Positions 23,281 through 36,500 of a stretch of 64,000 nucleotides of DNA are shown here, piece by piece. Made by a program: the position numbers and the translations under genes. The notes below the pieces were generated by a model. The model searched no databases, had not been told where the DNA came from, and was given only the letters and a program-made list of their open reading frames with translations. Within the stretch, counting starts at the first letter, position 1. Each line of letters opens with the position of its first letter. Source of the stretch: Homalodisca vitripennis (lineage: Eukaryota; Arthropoda; Insecta; Hemiptera; Cicadellidae); NCBI RefSeq assembly GCF_021130785.1, contig NC_060210.1, forward strand, positions 184,666,001 through 184,730,000. The letters run 5' to 3'.

Positions 23281-24168
23281 GTAAGACATGATGTCACGTA
23301 TCTCTGTACACACTGTAGCTGCTACACCTCCGCGTACATGGCTTTGTTGTTGAGAGCTTTGTGGTACTGGTGTAAATCATAGACAACGTAAGACATGATG
23401 TCACGTATCTCTGTACACACTGTAGCTGCTACACCTCCGCGTACATGGCTTTGTTGTAGAGAGCTTTGTGGTACTGGTGTAAATCATAGACAATGTAAGA
23501 CATGATGTCACGTATCTCTGTACACACTGTAGCTGCTACACCTCCGCGTACATGGCTTTGTTGTAGAGAGCTTTGTGGTACTGGTGTAAATCATAGACAA
23601 CGTAAGACATGATGTCACGTATCTCTGTACACACTGTAGCTGCTACACCTCCGCGTACATGGCTTTGTTGTAGAGAGCTTTGTGGTACTGGTGTAAATCA
23701 TAGACAATGTAAGACATGATGTCACGTATCTCTGTACACACTGTAGCTGCTACACCTCCGCGTACATGGCTTTGTTGTAGAGAGCTTTGTGGTACTGGTG
23801 TAAATCATAGACAATGTAAGACATGATGTCACGTATCTCTGTACACACTGTAGCTGCTACACCTCCGCGTACATGGCTTTGTTGTAGAGAGCTTTGTGGT
23901 ACTGGTGTAAATCATAGACAATGTAAGACATGATGTCACGTATCTCTGTACACACTGTAGCTGCTACACCTCCGCGTACATGGCTTTGTTGTAGAGAGCT
24001 TTGTGGTACTGGTGTAAATCATAGACAACGTAAGACATGATGTCACGTATCTCTGTACACACTGTAGCTGCTACACCTCCGCGTACATGGCTTTGTTGTA
24101 GAGAGCTTTGTGGTACTGGTGTAAAATCATAAACAATGTAAGACATGATGTCACGTATCTCTGTACAC
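23281..24168 (+). repeat. Second 107-bp tandem array (about 8.3 units)
   Basis: Same 107-bp unit as 6505-9974 but far more homogeneous: every unit reads GCTACACCTCCGCGTACATG, a CGCG variant absent from the large array. Units differ mainly at AGACAACG versus AGACAATG. The spacing between successive GTAAGACATG starts is exactly 107. Confidence 0.97.
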
Positions 24169-24395
24169 TATTGTTTAGACAACTCCTGCGTTGACATCTT
24201 AAAACAGTTTTCCAGGTGAGTATTCATAACATTTTTATTACTATTTATTACTAATTTTTAGTTCACTAAATATTTAGATACGTTCGTTGTATAATGTGAC
24301 TAATATTACAAAAATTATCTAATACACGAATTCAAATTTATTCCTCACATTTTGTCAACGGCTAAATGAGTTTTGTTAAGATATATTTCAAATCA
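24169..24395 (+). repeat. Right flank of the second 107-bp array
   Basis: Copy of 9975-10222, including the CCAGGTGAGT donor-like site; homology fades at about 24395. Confidence 0.85.
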
Positions 24396-25424
24396 AATTA
24401 CATTGTCCATGTATTTATTTATATCGACATTTTGGTTTTGATAATTAAGATTGTTGGCCTTCGTTAATATAATAATTGTTGAACCTTTAATATTATTGAA
24501 GTGATCAGTTTCTTCTTTAACTGAAATAAAGATATCATAACTATATTATGTTTCCAAATTAGTTGCAAATTCATGTAATGTTTTATAAGAATTATAAGCT
24601 TTTTAATGTAGCGGAGAAAGCCCTATCTTTGAATACACTACGAATGTTTGTTTATTTAGAAACATAACAAATGTATAATTAGACACATTTCTAGGATACT
24701 ATTCATTATAACTAATATTTTAACCAGTTTGTTACATTTGGAGTATTATTCAGCTGTTGGCTTGTTGTACTGGTTAATATCTTGTTTACTAGTAAAAAGT
24801 TACTTCAATATACTTTACTTGTCAACATTCGTCTTGGCCAAATAATAACGGTTATATAACTTCAGGTTTATAAATAATACTCTATAACCTTGCATCTAAA
24901 GGTACCTCTAATCTCGTCCTCAACGCTAATCAGCTGTTCGAAGTAGTACGCAATCGTAGGTTATACACACTATACTGCACTAGTTAGATAATGGAGATAA
25001 TTACGTAACTAATGATGTAGGACAAGTGGGGTAAAGTAAAGCATTGGACGTTATAGTTCTTGGATAAAACGTTATACGTTATATCCCCTTATACGTTATC
25101 TTGTTACACTCGTTCCTGCCTTTATGATGTTGAGATATTCGGGTTAGTGAAATTTTTTTGCAGGAATGTATCTCTAATTTCATTTGTTCGTTATTACTAA
25201 AACTGCGTACTATGGTTATTTCCTATATTTTTTTTCTATGGCATTAGCTATTTTTATAAATTAGGTCAAGGCCTTTTGTAACAAATGAATGTCGAGTCGA
25301 GTGAGTGTGATTTTTCACAGAGAGTTATTACATGACTCTGTAACATAAAACAACCTTATTCTATGACAGTTTAAACTTAATTAGAAAGGCTTATTATTAA
25401 TTTGTTAAAAAGCTTTCTCATTTC
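24396..25424. other. No gene recognised
   Basis: AT-rich, no repeat partner noticed. Confidence 0.5.
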
Positions 25425-25700
25425 CGGACCAAAATGAGTTTAGGCTACATTCTTGGCAGCAGTTCAAGCAATAATAATAATTTAAGTTCACAGGTAAATG
25501 AGAAATCAGCAGCTAAGGGCAGAAGGTGGTGCCGCCGTGATATAGGGAAGTGAGAACTGTCATTATCGGTAGTTTAATAGCTAGTCACGTGACCCAGCTC
25601 CACGCCCTACCATACTTTCAAGTCGTGCGGTTCTTTTTCATTAGTTAGGAGGTTTTGTCATAAATTTTCCTCTTTCTTAGACAACTTTATGGCTGATTTA
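25425..25700 (+). repeat. Dispersed family D, copy 1
   Basis: Matches 49820-50075 in the same orientation, with GTGAGAAATC, GCAGAAGGT, GCCGCCGTGATATA, GAAGTGAGAACTGTCATTAT and AGTCACGTGACCC. It is comparatively GC-rich. The shared CACGTGACC E-box-like site is preserved in both copies. Confidence 0.85.
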
Positions 25701-26099
25701 AAAAATTTGTGGCTTTTTAGTTATTAAATCAACTGTATTGCTGAAATATATGGAGTAATACAGTAAATCATTGCTGATTGTCTAAGTTTTACTATTATGA
25801 AAAACTAATAATTAAAAACTGAACTGTTGATTTCAAGAGACATCAGAGTGAAAATCAAAACAGTTATTGTGACGTGGGAGTAGTTTATTCAATGTAAATG
25901 TTATTAGATTGTAGAATAACTTGATCAGATGTATCAAGTTTATTTATTCGCACTTATTTTCATTATATCTTTTTGTTAATCATTAAATTATAGAGGGTAC
26001 ATACTAATCTTTTGATGTATTTGCATTGATTTTCCCAAACACATATGATACAAGAGCAGTATTTTAGTTTGTGTAAGATACAAAAACTTTAAGTCTCAG

Positions 26100-26285
26100 A
26101 TCCGAGATTTGAAGAGAACTCCAATGAGATTAGACCGCGCAATATAATTCAGTCATGGCCTTGTACACGGTTCTGGGAGTCATTTCAGTGAAAGCTTCTC
26201 CACAGTTGTTTCGGGTTTCAAAGCTCACATTATTCTTCACTTTCAAGTCAAGATGATAGAGGACGAGATGTTACAGGAATTTTAT
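26100..26285 (-). repeat. Diverged member of dispersed family I
   Basis: Segment with CTGGGAGTCATTTCAGTGAA, AGCTTCTCCAC and TTCACTTTCAAGTCAAG resembling 46885-47095 and 52325-52450. Confidence 0.5.
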
Positions 26286-26583
26286 TGCTCTGGCAGATTT
26301 TCAAATATTTTAACTTTTAAAACCTTTAACTGAATTTATAATTCCATCTCTGTCAAAACGGGAAGTAAAGTCGTTTGGGTTTGTAGCTATCGTAACATTA
26401 TAAATCCAATATTGGTATTTTTTCAGCTAGAATAGTTTGAATAGACAGTATAGTAATATTGCATTATATTAAGTCCAACAGATTAAAAGAAAATACTAAT
26501 ATGGTTTAGAATATATTCTCACGGAGCAACATCTTTTTGGATGTTACGATTGGACACTCGTTCTACTAGACTACTGTACTATG

Positions 26584-26651
26584 TGATTTATGGGAGAGCG
26601 GTCTAAGGCGTCGGACTTTGGCTCTGATTTAGACCTAGCATAGGTTCGTTT
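26584..26651 (+). pseudogene. tRNA-Leu/Ser-like pseudogene or SINE head
   Basis: GGTCTAAGGCG follows a box A-like GAGAGCGG as in leucine tRNAs. The anticodon stem TCGGA (26611-26615)/TCTGA (26623-26627) encloses the loop CTTTGGC, giving TTG in the anticodon position. A variable-arm-like stretch follows, then a truncated box B (GGTTCG, then T-rich sequence). The 3' half of the T arm and the acceptor stem are missing, so it cannot be a working tRNA. A short T run follows at about 26653. Confidence 0.5.
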
Positions 26652-26689
26652 AATTTTTTTTAACAGTTGCGCTTTTTATCAGTACTATC

Positions 26690-27094
26690 TGTCTTGTACC
26701 GCATCCTTATTCTGTTCCTTATCTCTGAAAAAGCCAGTGGCCCATGAGGAAGTACATAATAAGGCTAATAAGAGGATTGGCCTCTCATTAAAATATATAA
26801 TCCTTAAAATGTAAGTAATCATTCCCAGCAATAGGCCCCCAAATTCTAGACAAAATATTTATTTCCATAAATTAGGAAATCGAATTGAGCTGTACCAGTA
26901 CCTGGAACAATTATTAATAGAAAGGTTAGATATTGCAGTTTTATCAGGTCGTAAGTACATAAAATAAGAAGCGATTTCATTTTCCTAGAAAAACTAGTCA
27001 TTGAGCCTATCTTGTGGACTATTAGTCGATAGAGTTTTCAATCAAAAAGTAAATAAATACATTTTTTTAATATTTTTATAATATGGATAATCAT
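26690..27094. other. No gene recognised
   Basis: AT-rich sequence between the tRNA-like pseudogene and family C copy 3. Confidence 0.5.
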
Positions 27095-27310
27095 TATAGC
27101 CTGTTGCCAGGAGCACTCAGTAAGGCTATACCGGGCCATTACCCATTATTAGCTAGGGAGGGGGAGGTGGAGGTAACTTTAATTAACCTGTCTTATCGGG
27201 TACATTGTCCACAGCCGCGGTCCCGGTCATTAGTGCAGCAATTACCTTCAGTTATCTAGAGAAGTTACTGCTACCAATACATGTGTTACTTCCACAGCTT
27301 CCTTTGATTT
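27095..27310 (-). repeat. Dispersed family C, copy 3
   Basis: Reverse-complement copy of the core at 3809-3932, almost base for base; the purine run is longer (GGGAGGGGGAGGTGGAGG). Unlike copies 1 and 2 it is not part of the segmental duplication, so its conservation is independent of that event. Confidence 0.87.
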
Positions 27311-28675
27311 AAAAAACATATGTTTTCTTATTGAAATCCCGCTATTTAAGTAAACGTTTTTTGAGAACCGCAACTCTTTACGTTCTACGATTACGTGTTT
27401 TGGTTAAGTATATATTTTTTGGTACAGATACACGATCACTCTATTTTATGCTTCTTTGTTTTTTGATGTTTTGAATAACAGCTTGAATGCAAAATAGTTT
27501 TACTGACACATTTAGCTGTATTTGGAACGTATTTTACCACAATATCAATGACGTCAGTTACTTGTCAATACTCGTCTTAGATTTGACGTAATTGCATTGC
27601 GTTGTGTAATTGTACTGATTGCAGAATTGTATGGACGGAATGGTTTATTACTGTTTTCTATGATGTATATTTTTAAATACTAGTAATACGGGAACTTTAA
27701 AAACTTTTCTATAAAATAATACGAAAAACGAATGAACTCAGAATATATTGAGACTCTAGAAAGTATATGAGTCCTTGTAAAATCTGTAATAATGTACAAT
27801 TGTAATTATATTTTAAATGTATCCCTTTAAATTCTACAAAAAAGATAAGTGGACTAGTCCTTGTGAATTATGTTGTTTTCTCAAATTATCTATCCTTTTT
27901 TAATGCTTTGAAGTGAGCCGAAATAAAATAAATGTTTAATAGGTATAGGTAATATAAATTTTTTTATAAAAATTTCAAAGTTGTGATATTTTTCATACAA
28001 TATGTTGGTTTGGGACTCTCCGTTAAACCGCTTAAACTTTTGATTTTATAAACTAACAAAAGAACTCCTCAAAATGCTTAATTTATGAGAAGATTTTCGT
28101 GAATATTTGTTATACCTACTTTGAAATTAGTGTAGTACATTGAAACAAATAACTTTATTGCAACCATCAAAATCATTTATGTTTTTCACTGAAAACAATT
28201 TGAAAGGAAATATACCCGAATAAGTGGAACGTAAATATAATGAGAATTAGTGGTTGTATCTCTACTTTGTATTTCATGGTAGCATTACCTGATTTTAATT
28301 AAAATATTAATGTAAATTAATTCGTAATTTATAACAATTTTGGAGAAACACAAGCCTGATAAACTAGATGTTTTTGAGAAAGGAAAGATAATACTTATAT
28401 TTATTATTATTAATGAAATTGTAACTTCATACTTATTTTTGTTTTCAGTAAAATAGAAATACATGAGTCAATTTAAAGTTCGGGAAACGTCACCATTATA
28501 CCCTATCTATTGGAAAAATCCTATTACATAGAGAGTAATTAGACGTAACTGCACTTTTCTATTTTGTTGCTTTTTTATTACGTAAATGTGAATGGTGAAT
28601 AATATAATACTATATGTCTTATCATTTATTTTTAATAAATGAAGCACTTTAATATGTATCCTGTACACAAAACAG
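27311..28675. other. No gene recognised
   Basis: AT-rich; no repeat partner noticed in this window. Confidence 0.5.
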
Positions 28676-28714
28676 GTCTCACACAGCGACACTGCTATTG
28701 GTGTGTGTGTGTGT

Positions 28715-28751
<37 letters not shown>

Positions 28752-28880
28752 TGTGAGTGTGTAACTAATGTATATTTCATGAGCGGTGGGATTTGTGTGG
28801 CACTGGAAAGCTTTAGTCTCGATGTGACACTTATCAAACTCAGGACTTTGGCCTAGAGAAAATACTTATCCTACATCATA
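28676..28880 (-). repeat. Dispersed family S, copy 5, with (GT)n replacing the internal unit
   Basis: Reverse-complement member of family S with CATGAGCGGTGGGATTTG and CACAGCGACACTGCTATT. The CA stretch inside the unit has become a long (GT)n at 28700-28762. Confidence 0.82.
28700..28762 (+). repeat. (GT)n microsatellite
   Basis: About 60 bp of GT interrupted by single A/T variants, inside family S copy 5. Confidence 0.97.
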
Positions 28881-28950
28881 AACAACTCAATGGAATAATT
28901 GTACATAAAATATTTATGACATTAACTAATTACAAAAACAAATATTTTGT

Positions 28951-28980
28951 TACGAAGGGGCATTCAATAAAAGAAACAAG
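28951..28980 (+). mobile_element. Possible mariner-type terminal repeat remnant
   Basis: TA followed by CGAAGGGGCATTCAATAA resembles the CGAGGGG-ATTCAATAA ends of some mariner elements. No matching inverted end or transposase was found nearby. Confidence 0.25.
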
Positions 28981-30295
28981 CTATAACTTCATTTTTACTT
29001 TAAAATAGTTAGTAAATATTTATGTCTTCAGTATTCAAACATTGTTGCGTTTCAAGAGAAATTTAATTTTGCAATTCATTTACCACTTCAATCAAGTATG
29101 GTGTGATTTTAAGCAAAAATGAGAACGGGATCTGCTCGCGGACGGTTTTGTCAGGAAAGCACGTTTCTCATTTATTTTACACATCTTAGTTCCGATTTCC
29201 TAAGAAATCTTGGTGTTTGTTTAATTTAGTAAGAAAATATCAAAATTAAAATGCTAAAAATTCATAATCTTCATACAGTAATTAATGTACTTGATAAGTA
29301 TTAGATAAATTTTAAATTAATTATATAATATGTAATCACAATTATATTATGTATTGATATGAATTATTATGTGGATTAACAGACGAGCAATTGGTATTTG
29401 AAAATTTTAAAGGTATTGCAATGAATTAATAAATATTAAGACACAAAATATTAGCCTAAACGCCTGAAACATTTAATTTTAAGTTTTATTGGTTTTTAGA
29501 AAATGTTTTATTTTTATATAACGACTTCTATATTAAAGAACAGTCTTTAAATTCAGGTGTATTGGAAAATGGGAGATAAAAGACAAGAGTTTGACGGTAA
29601 AGTGGAGTGTTTATTGTTGCAGGTGTTTATTGGACAAGTGAATTTGCAGTAAATCCCGCCTTGCAGTAAAGTGGAGTAACAGTTCATGTTCACCGACACT
29701 TGAGGGTTTTTATGTTCCAGAGATCCTCTTCAAACTTCGGCAAATGGAGAAGTCTAACTCAACCGTTTGTTTTTACACATACGTCATTGATGGCTAGTTC
29801 TATTCCTTGTTATTGAATTGCAGAAATTGCATTAATGATAACTCAAGCATAGCGTAGTATTGTTGATGGGGACAAAGAGATAAATAAATTATTGTGTAAC
29901 ACACCCCCCAATTTATCATATGTTTTTATGGTCACATCACGTGAAACAATGTGAACACAAATGTAAAGAAGAACAGCGGTATTATGTCTTTCAAATATAT
30001 TGTAAATTTTATCAGTATGGTTTTGGATGTAAATAAGAGATGCTAGTTTTAAAAGTTCTCAACTTTAATTTGAATTTAGTTATAAAGGTAAAGAATGTGT
30101 TATTTCACCATAAAAACATATGGATAAGAAGCCCTCTCTGACTCTTAACCTGGAGACTAGCGGCTTAAAGGTTGCTTCTGAGCCATTATTAACGGTCAGG
30201 TAGATTTTTGACTTCCATGAAATAAAAAGAAGACAACCTGATAATTAATCAATGGTACCTTTAAATCTATTTGTTGCTTGGACTAATTGGAACCA

Positions 30296-30298
<3 letters not shown>
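28981..30298. other. No gene recognised
   Basis: AT-rich unique sequence, no coding signal. Confidence 0.5.

Positions 30299-30356
<58 letters not shown>
30299..30356 (+). repeat. (TA)n microsatellite
   Basis: Uninterrupted TA dinucleotides for about 58 bp. Confidence 0.98.
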
Positions 30357-30361
<5 letters not shown>

Positions 30362-32348
30362 ACTAACGTACGTGTCAACTAAGACGTAATTTTGTGTCGA
30401 ATAATTAAAGTAAATTAACTGCATATTAGAAACTCTCATTACTTGACATTTTTCAGTTTCTAAAAATGATGTAACTTTCATTTGGAGGCATTGTTGCTCA
30501 GCTTTAGATATACAGTGGCTTTTTAATCCTGACAGGTCATTTCTAATCTTGCAGATGTCGTATATTGTGTAATACCTAAAATAAATTGCCAGTACATTAC
30601 ATTAAATAAAAAACAACGGAATTGAGATGAATAACACAATTCAACCTTGATGGGCTTGGGTGGTTTGCTCACAATGTGATTGAATAATGCACAAGAAGAA
30701 ATACTAAACGTTGCACACGATCTTTTAGAACAAATATATTATTAGTTTTGCTACCTCAGAAGAATATTTCAATGGCCATATTGGACAGCTTGAATGAGAA
30801 TTGGATTATGGTACTTTGCTGTAGGTTGTAAAAGACCATTTTTAATGGGGCAGTCTTAAACACGACACCCTAATTTATATATTATGAATTTAGGAGAGGT
30901 TTAAGATCTGTCCTTAAGGGTGTTTCAAGTAATATTCCCTCCAAAGATTAGGATATGAAGTGAAGCCTCTTTGGATGTATAATGTACAGCCGGATTGGAT
31001 GTGAAGAGTGTGAAGACAGAGATTCCCTCTAGCAACCAATGAGCTTCCTCAGGAGCTAGCACACGAACAATTAATCAATCAGCTAATGGTGCCTGAAGTA
31101 TATCATGGATCCATGGAAAGAAAATATTAAATAAAGTTTGGTAAAATAGGAGCGATGTTCTTAAATATTCTATGGAAAGGAGATAATTTATTGGCATCGT
31201 CCACTCCGTAACTTATGTTATATACGAGTAGTATTGTCGAGGTAAGTAATAACGATATATAAAGGTTTTAGTTTGAAATAATTTTTTTTTTTGGAGTTTC
31301 ACTGGAAAATCCTCAACTAGGCTTTGAGAAAAAATGCATAAGCAACCAACCACCATCCATATTCTGCCAGTTGAACACATTTGGTCTAACTGGATAAAAA
31401 TTTCCTGCAATGATTTTAAAGTTTTAGGTAGAAGAAAACGTAATAAAAACTCTTTAGAGCATTAAGAAAATTATAAGCGCAAAAAGGGAATATGTTGCTC
31501 AAAGAAAGAGTATTGAAGCCCTTTTATAAATTAAAGCAGATCATAGGTGTTTTGAAGTTAGAGTAGAATAACGGGCAGGAAAGTTCTTTAGGAAGGGTTG
31601 AACGACAACAAAGGAAAGACGAGTTTGAACTTGGGAAGTTCCGGCGGGAGATTGAGTTCTCCTTTCACGGCAAAACTCAGTGCACTACTCAATCAATCGG
31701 TTCATTAAGAATTCACTTCTTTAACGATAGACTTTTCCCCAGTTAATAGACTGTTAATTTTATTCTGTCCCTATATTCCAATGAAGTTCACTGAAAAATA
31801 ACATAAAATTTAATGATTATGTTTTAAATAGTAAAATGACTAAAACGCTCTCATTTCAACATAAATATATCTAATGTAAAAGAATAATTTTGCAGATTGT
31901 AATCAAATTATAGTGAATTTATTCCAATAACTGTAAGATTATTTTTCATCTAGTAACATTATTTTGGATATTGGCCATTTTTACAAAAGCAGGGTGCTAT
32001 AGAGTATAATCATTTATTTCTCAAGCTTTTTTAAGCTTCAGTTCCTTACAAGTACTCCATTTTCAAATTTAATAATATCCTCTTTTGGCTTCTACTTCGA
32101 CATGGAAGAAAACCCATGAATTCAATACCTATCATATGAGTTTTGGCAATTTTAAGGAGAAACATTTAGTCTAATATATTAATGTATTTTGCAATTTGTC
32201 TCGGTTTAAAGCCAGCAATTAACATCTAGCCAGCCTAACACCTAGCATGCACTCCCCTTGCGTTATCTAAGTTACGTAATCATAATTACTCTTTCTTAGT
32301 CACTTTTCTTCAGGTCTACTTATTTTCTTGATCAAATCAAATTCAAAA
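30357..32348. other. No gene recognised
   Basis: AT-rich. The reverse-transcriptase part that should follow the endonuclease remnant on the minus strand would fall here below 32349; I could not see it. Confidence 0.5.
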
Positions 32349-32823
32349 TCAAATTTTGACGTTGGTGATGATGTTATCAACACCGATTGCGTCGTAGCCG
32401 TTACTCTCGTCGGAGTTTTGACTAAAAGTTCAAAGCCAATCAAAAAAATCTACTAGTCACGTTCTGGATGGATGGATCGCATACGAGATCGCCCATCAAG
32501 GCTAATTCGTATTGATGATCAGTCAGGTCAGTGAGCCAAGCTTCAAATAAAAAAAAAAAACTGATCTTCATTTTCCCTGGGAGACCTGTAAATCTCCATC
32601 AATATTCATGATGAACTAACTGTTTGTACTTTGATCCCAACAGCTTCAAAAGCTTTACTAGTTGTTTCATTGATTGGACATTTTGTCTCAAGAAAATTGC
32701 AACACCTCCTCTTTGGAGGCTTTATGGCAGTACGCATTTGACAATTTTTAATTTGGCATTTTGAAAGTTTAAGGTTTTCATTATTAAAACCGTTCTCGGT
32801 TACAATGAGGATATCTGATTTCA
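32349..32823 (-). pseudogene. Endonuclease-domain remnant of a non-LTR retrotransposon (LINE)
   Basis: Minus-strand translation in shifting frames gives, in order, DILIVTENGFNNENLKL, then PPKRGGVAIFLRQNV, then MGDLVCDPSIQNVTSRFF, then VDNIITNV with an overlapping TPTRVTATTQS. These match the usual order in the apurinic-type endonuclease of Jockey/CR1-like LINEs: a T/S-E block, GGVAI, GDxN-like, and a TPTR.T..S..IDNI.TN block near the domain end. Frameshifts and stops separate the blocks and the GDxN position reads GDLV, so it is dead. No reverse transcriptase is seen downstream, giving a fragment of about 475 bp. Family placement is from memory of conserved blocks, not a search. Confidence 0.75.
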
Positions 32824-33339
32824 GTTCTCACACATGTTAGTTAGTTGCGTACTGTTCCTTTATGGCTCCTGTCAGAATAATCCTATCAATCACCGAATAT
32901 TTTTGATTTATATTTATTTCCTCTCGTTTACCTATGAAACTAAGCCACGCGTATAAATTATTACTTATATCTGCGCTGAATAATTGGTACACTTTAAGCT
33001 GAATTGAAAAAAATGAAAAGTAGAAAAAAAGTGAATGCACTCTCTGCAATAGTTTTACCTCTGGCTAACCTCAATACAGAATAATTCTCTTATCTGCGAT
33101 ATTGCCAATACACGAATAGACCAAATCAGGGCGCCAAAGGCGAGATTTTATTACAATTTCTCAATCACTATAAAACAAATTTAAACTTACTAGTATTTTA
33201 AATTAAAAATAGCTCAATAAAACTATATAAACATACTAACAGACAGAATTTCCGCATTCCGCCACTTCAGTCATGTATTATGATTTATTGGATGTTTTAA
33301 TGGTTCAGCTTTAGCGTAGCTTATCTCTCGTGGGGCTGG
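32824..33339. other. No gene recognised
   Basis: Upstream side of the LINE fragment. A minus frame of 70 codons at 32837-33049 does not resemble a LINE ORF1 or any family I know. Confidence 0.45.
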
Positions 33340-33560
33340 AGAATTTTCATTTCTGTCTGTCTGTCCACATAGTAATTTAATAAGTAACTAGACATAGACT
33401 TGAAATTAGTGTTTAAGCTTTATTTTATCAGAAAACACTAAAACTCGATTATGGTGCACATACCTCATGAGATTTGGCTGAACGTTAGTGAATATTTTCA
33501 AATTGGTTTTATGGGTAACCATAACGGCATAAAGATAAAATAGCAGTATAAAAAATGTTT
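33340..33560 (+). repeat. Dispersed family H, copy 1
   Basis: CATTTCTGTCTGTCTGTCC, AGACTTGAAAT, TATTTTATCAGAA, ATAATGGTGCA-like and TTTTATGGGTAACCATAA recur at 55885-56110 on plus, and the start recurs inverted at 53735-53885. Confidence 0.7.
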
Positions 33561-36500
33561 AAAGGAAATTAATATACTCATAAGATATTCTAACATCTGT
33601 TATATTAACCCATATGTAGCCTAATTTTCCCAACACATCCAACATCATCATTGTAAGGTGACTTGGTGTGTGGATCTTTTATTATTTAAAAATTGATATT
33701 GAACACAATTTAATGAAGGAGAATGTGAATCTTTATGCGGAAAAAGACTTTGATATGTGCTTCATTAGGCATAAACCTTAAAAACGATTTATGAATACGC
33801 AAAAATGGATTCGTAGTTAAGGTTTACGGAATCATAGAATTTTTTTTGGCTCGGGGAAATAAGTTTTTATTTGCTGTATGATTGGTATATAGATCATTTC
33901 ATTACCAGTGAAATGTTTGCATCAAACCTCAGCGAAGTCTGTCACGTGACATTAGGTGGGGCAAACTCCTCCTTTGATTATTTTTGGAAATATCGATTGT
34001 GAAGTCTGCCTGTTTGGGATCAAAGTCTTGCTACGTTCCACAATTACCGATTTCTAAAATCGTTGACAATATCCATGTGTTTCGTATAAATGTAAGACAA
34101 AAGCTAATGAGATATCAAAAATAAATATTAAATACCCACAGATTAATAAAAATCTGAGCTGATCAAGTGTAATAGGCCTACTTTAATACAGAAAACTATT
34201 GACGTAATTTAACGTTATGTAACTTAATTGCTTGACCTGAGGGAATAAGATACTCGTACTTTCTTTCCCTGAAAAGATTAAAGGGTAGTTCAGTGATATT
34301 ACTTTACTGCTTCAGTACCTTTCTTTCAGACTCCTCAGTACTCAGGATATGGGAGCAATAAGCGGGGAAAGTTCTCTACCCAAGAGAGTTGTATTCTTTT
34401 ATTGTCAACAGTTTTAGAGCCCTACACATTCTGAAATGCAACTGATTCAATGCATCCGACTTTATACCCTTTAAAAATTGGCGATCCTGAGCTTACAAAA
34501 TATATACTTAACGACACAGTTTAGAAGAAATATATGTACATTTCATAAATGAACATTACCTTCTTAAGTATCATACAGAATATGATTTTAATTCATTTTT
34601 TATCAGAAAGTTATCCTTACAACTCTTAAAGATGAGTACATAGACCCAATCCCACCTTTGGCTGCGAGGGTTAAAAGTTAGTCTCTTTAACTTTAAACTT
34701 AGCAAAGACTCTTTAATAACAGACCAGTTGATGTAATTACTATTCGTTATTTTCGTATTAAAAGAAATGGAAGAATGTCACATTAAAATATAGAGCTATA
34801 TGAATTGCTGGTTACACAATAAAGTTAAGATTGATGACGAATTAAAATGGGTTCTATTTTTAAATTGTGTTAAATATACAACTCTATTCCACTATCAGGG
34901 CGCCTGCATGAATGCAAAATACAATACAGTTTTAAATATATATCCAATATCCATATTACAATGTATACATATAATGTCCAGTTACATTTCATTGTTTTAC
35001 TTCTGAAATTAAGTTTATTATTTATAACTTACTCAATACTCAAGCATTAAATGGCAACATCGCTAGAGAAAAATTGGCAACGTTGGAAATACCGCTATCT
35101 ACTGATAATAAAATATACAACGAACTACAAATAACTATCGGTTCTTTGCAGTAGAGAATGCGATTATCTGTGCCCTAGTCCCTGACTACTGTACTGTAGT
35201 GACCAGTTCATTGCTACTACATATAGATTATTCATGTATAAGAGTCAATTTTCAGTTTAAGACAAAATATTTAATCACTTGCTATGATGGCTGGTGGATA
35301 CAAACACTCAAAAATTTAATAATTCTTGTCAGTTATAATAAAAACGTGCATTCTATAATGATAACGTTCTCTTACAGATTCAAAACGTTTTGGATTAAAA
35401 TTTAACAATCACTGAAACTTTTGTTACGACAAAACCAACATATGCATATAAAAATATATTTTATGTATGAACTTTAAGTACTTGCAAAGTTATATTTTAT
35501 CTAAAAAAGTGGACGAGATCAAGTCACAGTACAATACTGTACGTTTGTCACTGTCATAAACATCACAGAATTGTCTCGGATTAAACCACACAACAGATAC
35601 GGTATGGCGAGTTCCTTTCAGAACAGAAGTTTTATGTTGTCGAAATTTAATATCATTCTAACACGATGCGACAATATTTCACAAGTCACTGCAGTTTCAC
35701 CAAACACGGTCCTCTGATATTACACAAACTTTTACAAAGTATCCCCTCTTCTGCTATACTTGTGATGACAGTTTGTTATTTGTCACTATCATATTTGTTT
35801 TCTCGTACCGAATGTTAAAAATAAATCCAGGTGATGGAGAGGTTTACGTTACTCAAGTATTGACTTTTCATTAATTTATATGCAAATATTAAACTCTGTT
35901 TACAGTTTGTTATTTTAATGTTTCCTTTTATGTTGTACTTCAAGGAGGTAATACTTTTATTATTAAGATAGTACATTTATTTACAGTATATTATGTACTA
36001 ATACCTTTTTCCAGTTCTATATTTGACTTAGAATGAATTTCTTTACTTTTAAATCAGGCCGCATAAATCTTTCTTACATTTAAACTCAAAATACTAATTA
36101 CTAAACACGTAACTGCAGTGAAAAAATAAATAAACATAAACCTGCCTATTATTTACAAATAATTTAAAGATTAAAATAAAACCTAAAACTAAAACATTTT
36201 AAAATTTATTTACTATACATATATACAACATATTTCTCCAAAGAAATTTAAATTTCATCCGATGTTCTTGTGATGGATGCTACCACAATAAAAATACCAC
36301 TGAACACTAATGATGATATTAGCTTTAAAAATAGGTTTAAAACGTCATACACATTGTCAGTTTTGAATGTTACATATTATTTATACATCACGATATCCTA
36401 TGAGACATACCAAGAGGATGTTGTACAGACACACAGCAAAACAGGATGTTTGTGAGTTCCTGAGAATATTTCATTGCCACAAAACAGTGATTATAAACTA

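Noticed and set aside
28951..28980. Complete mariner element
   Set aside because: Only one end-like sequence is visible; no opposite end and no transposase.
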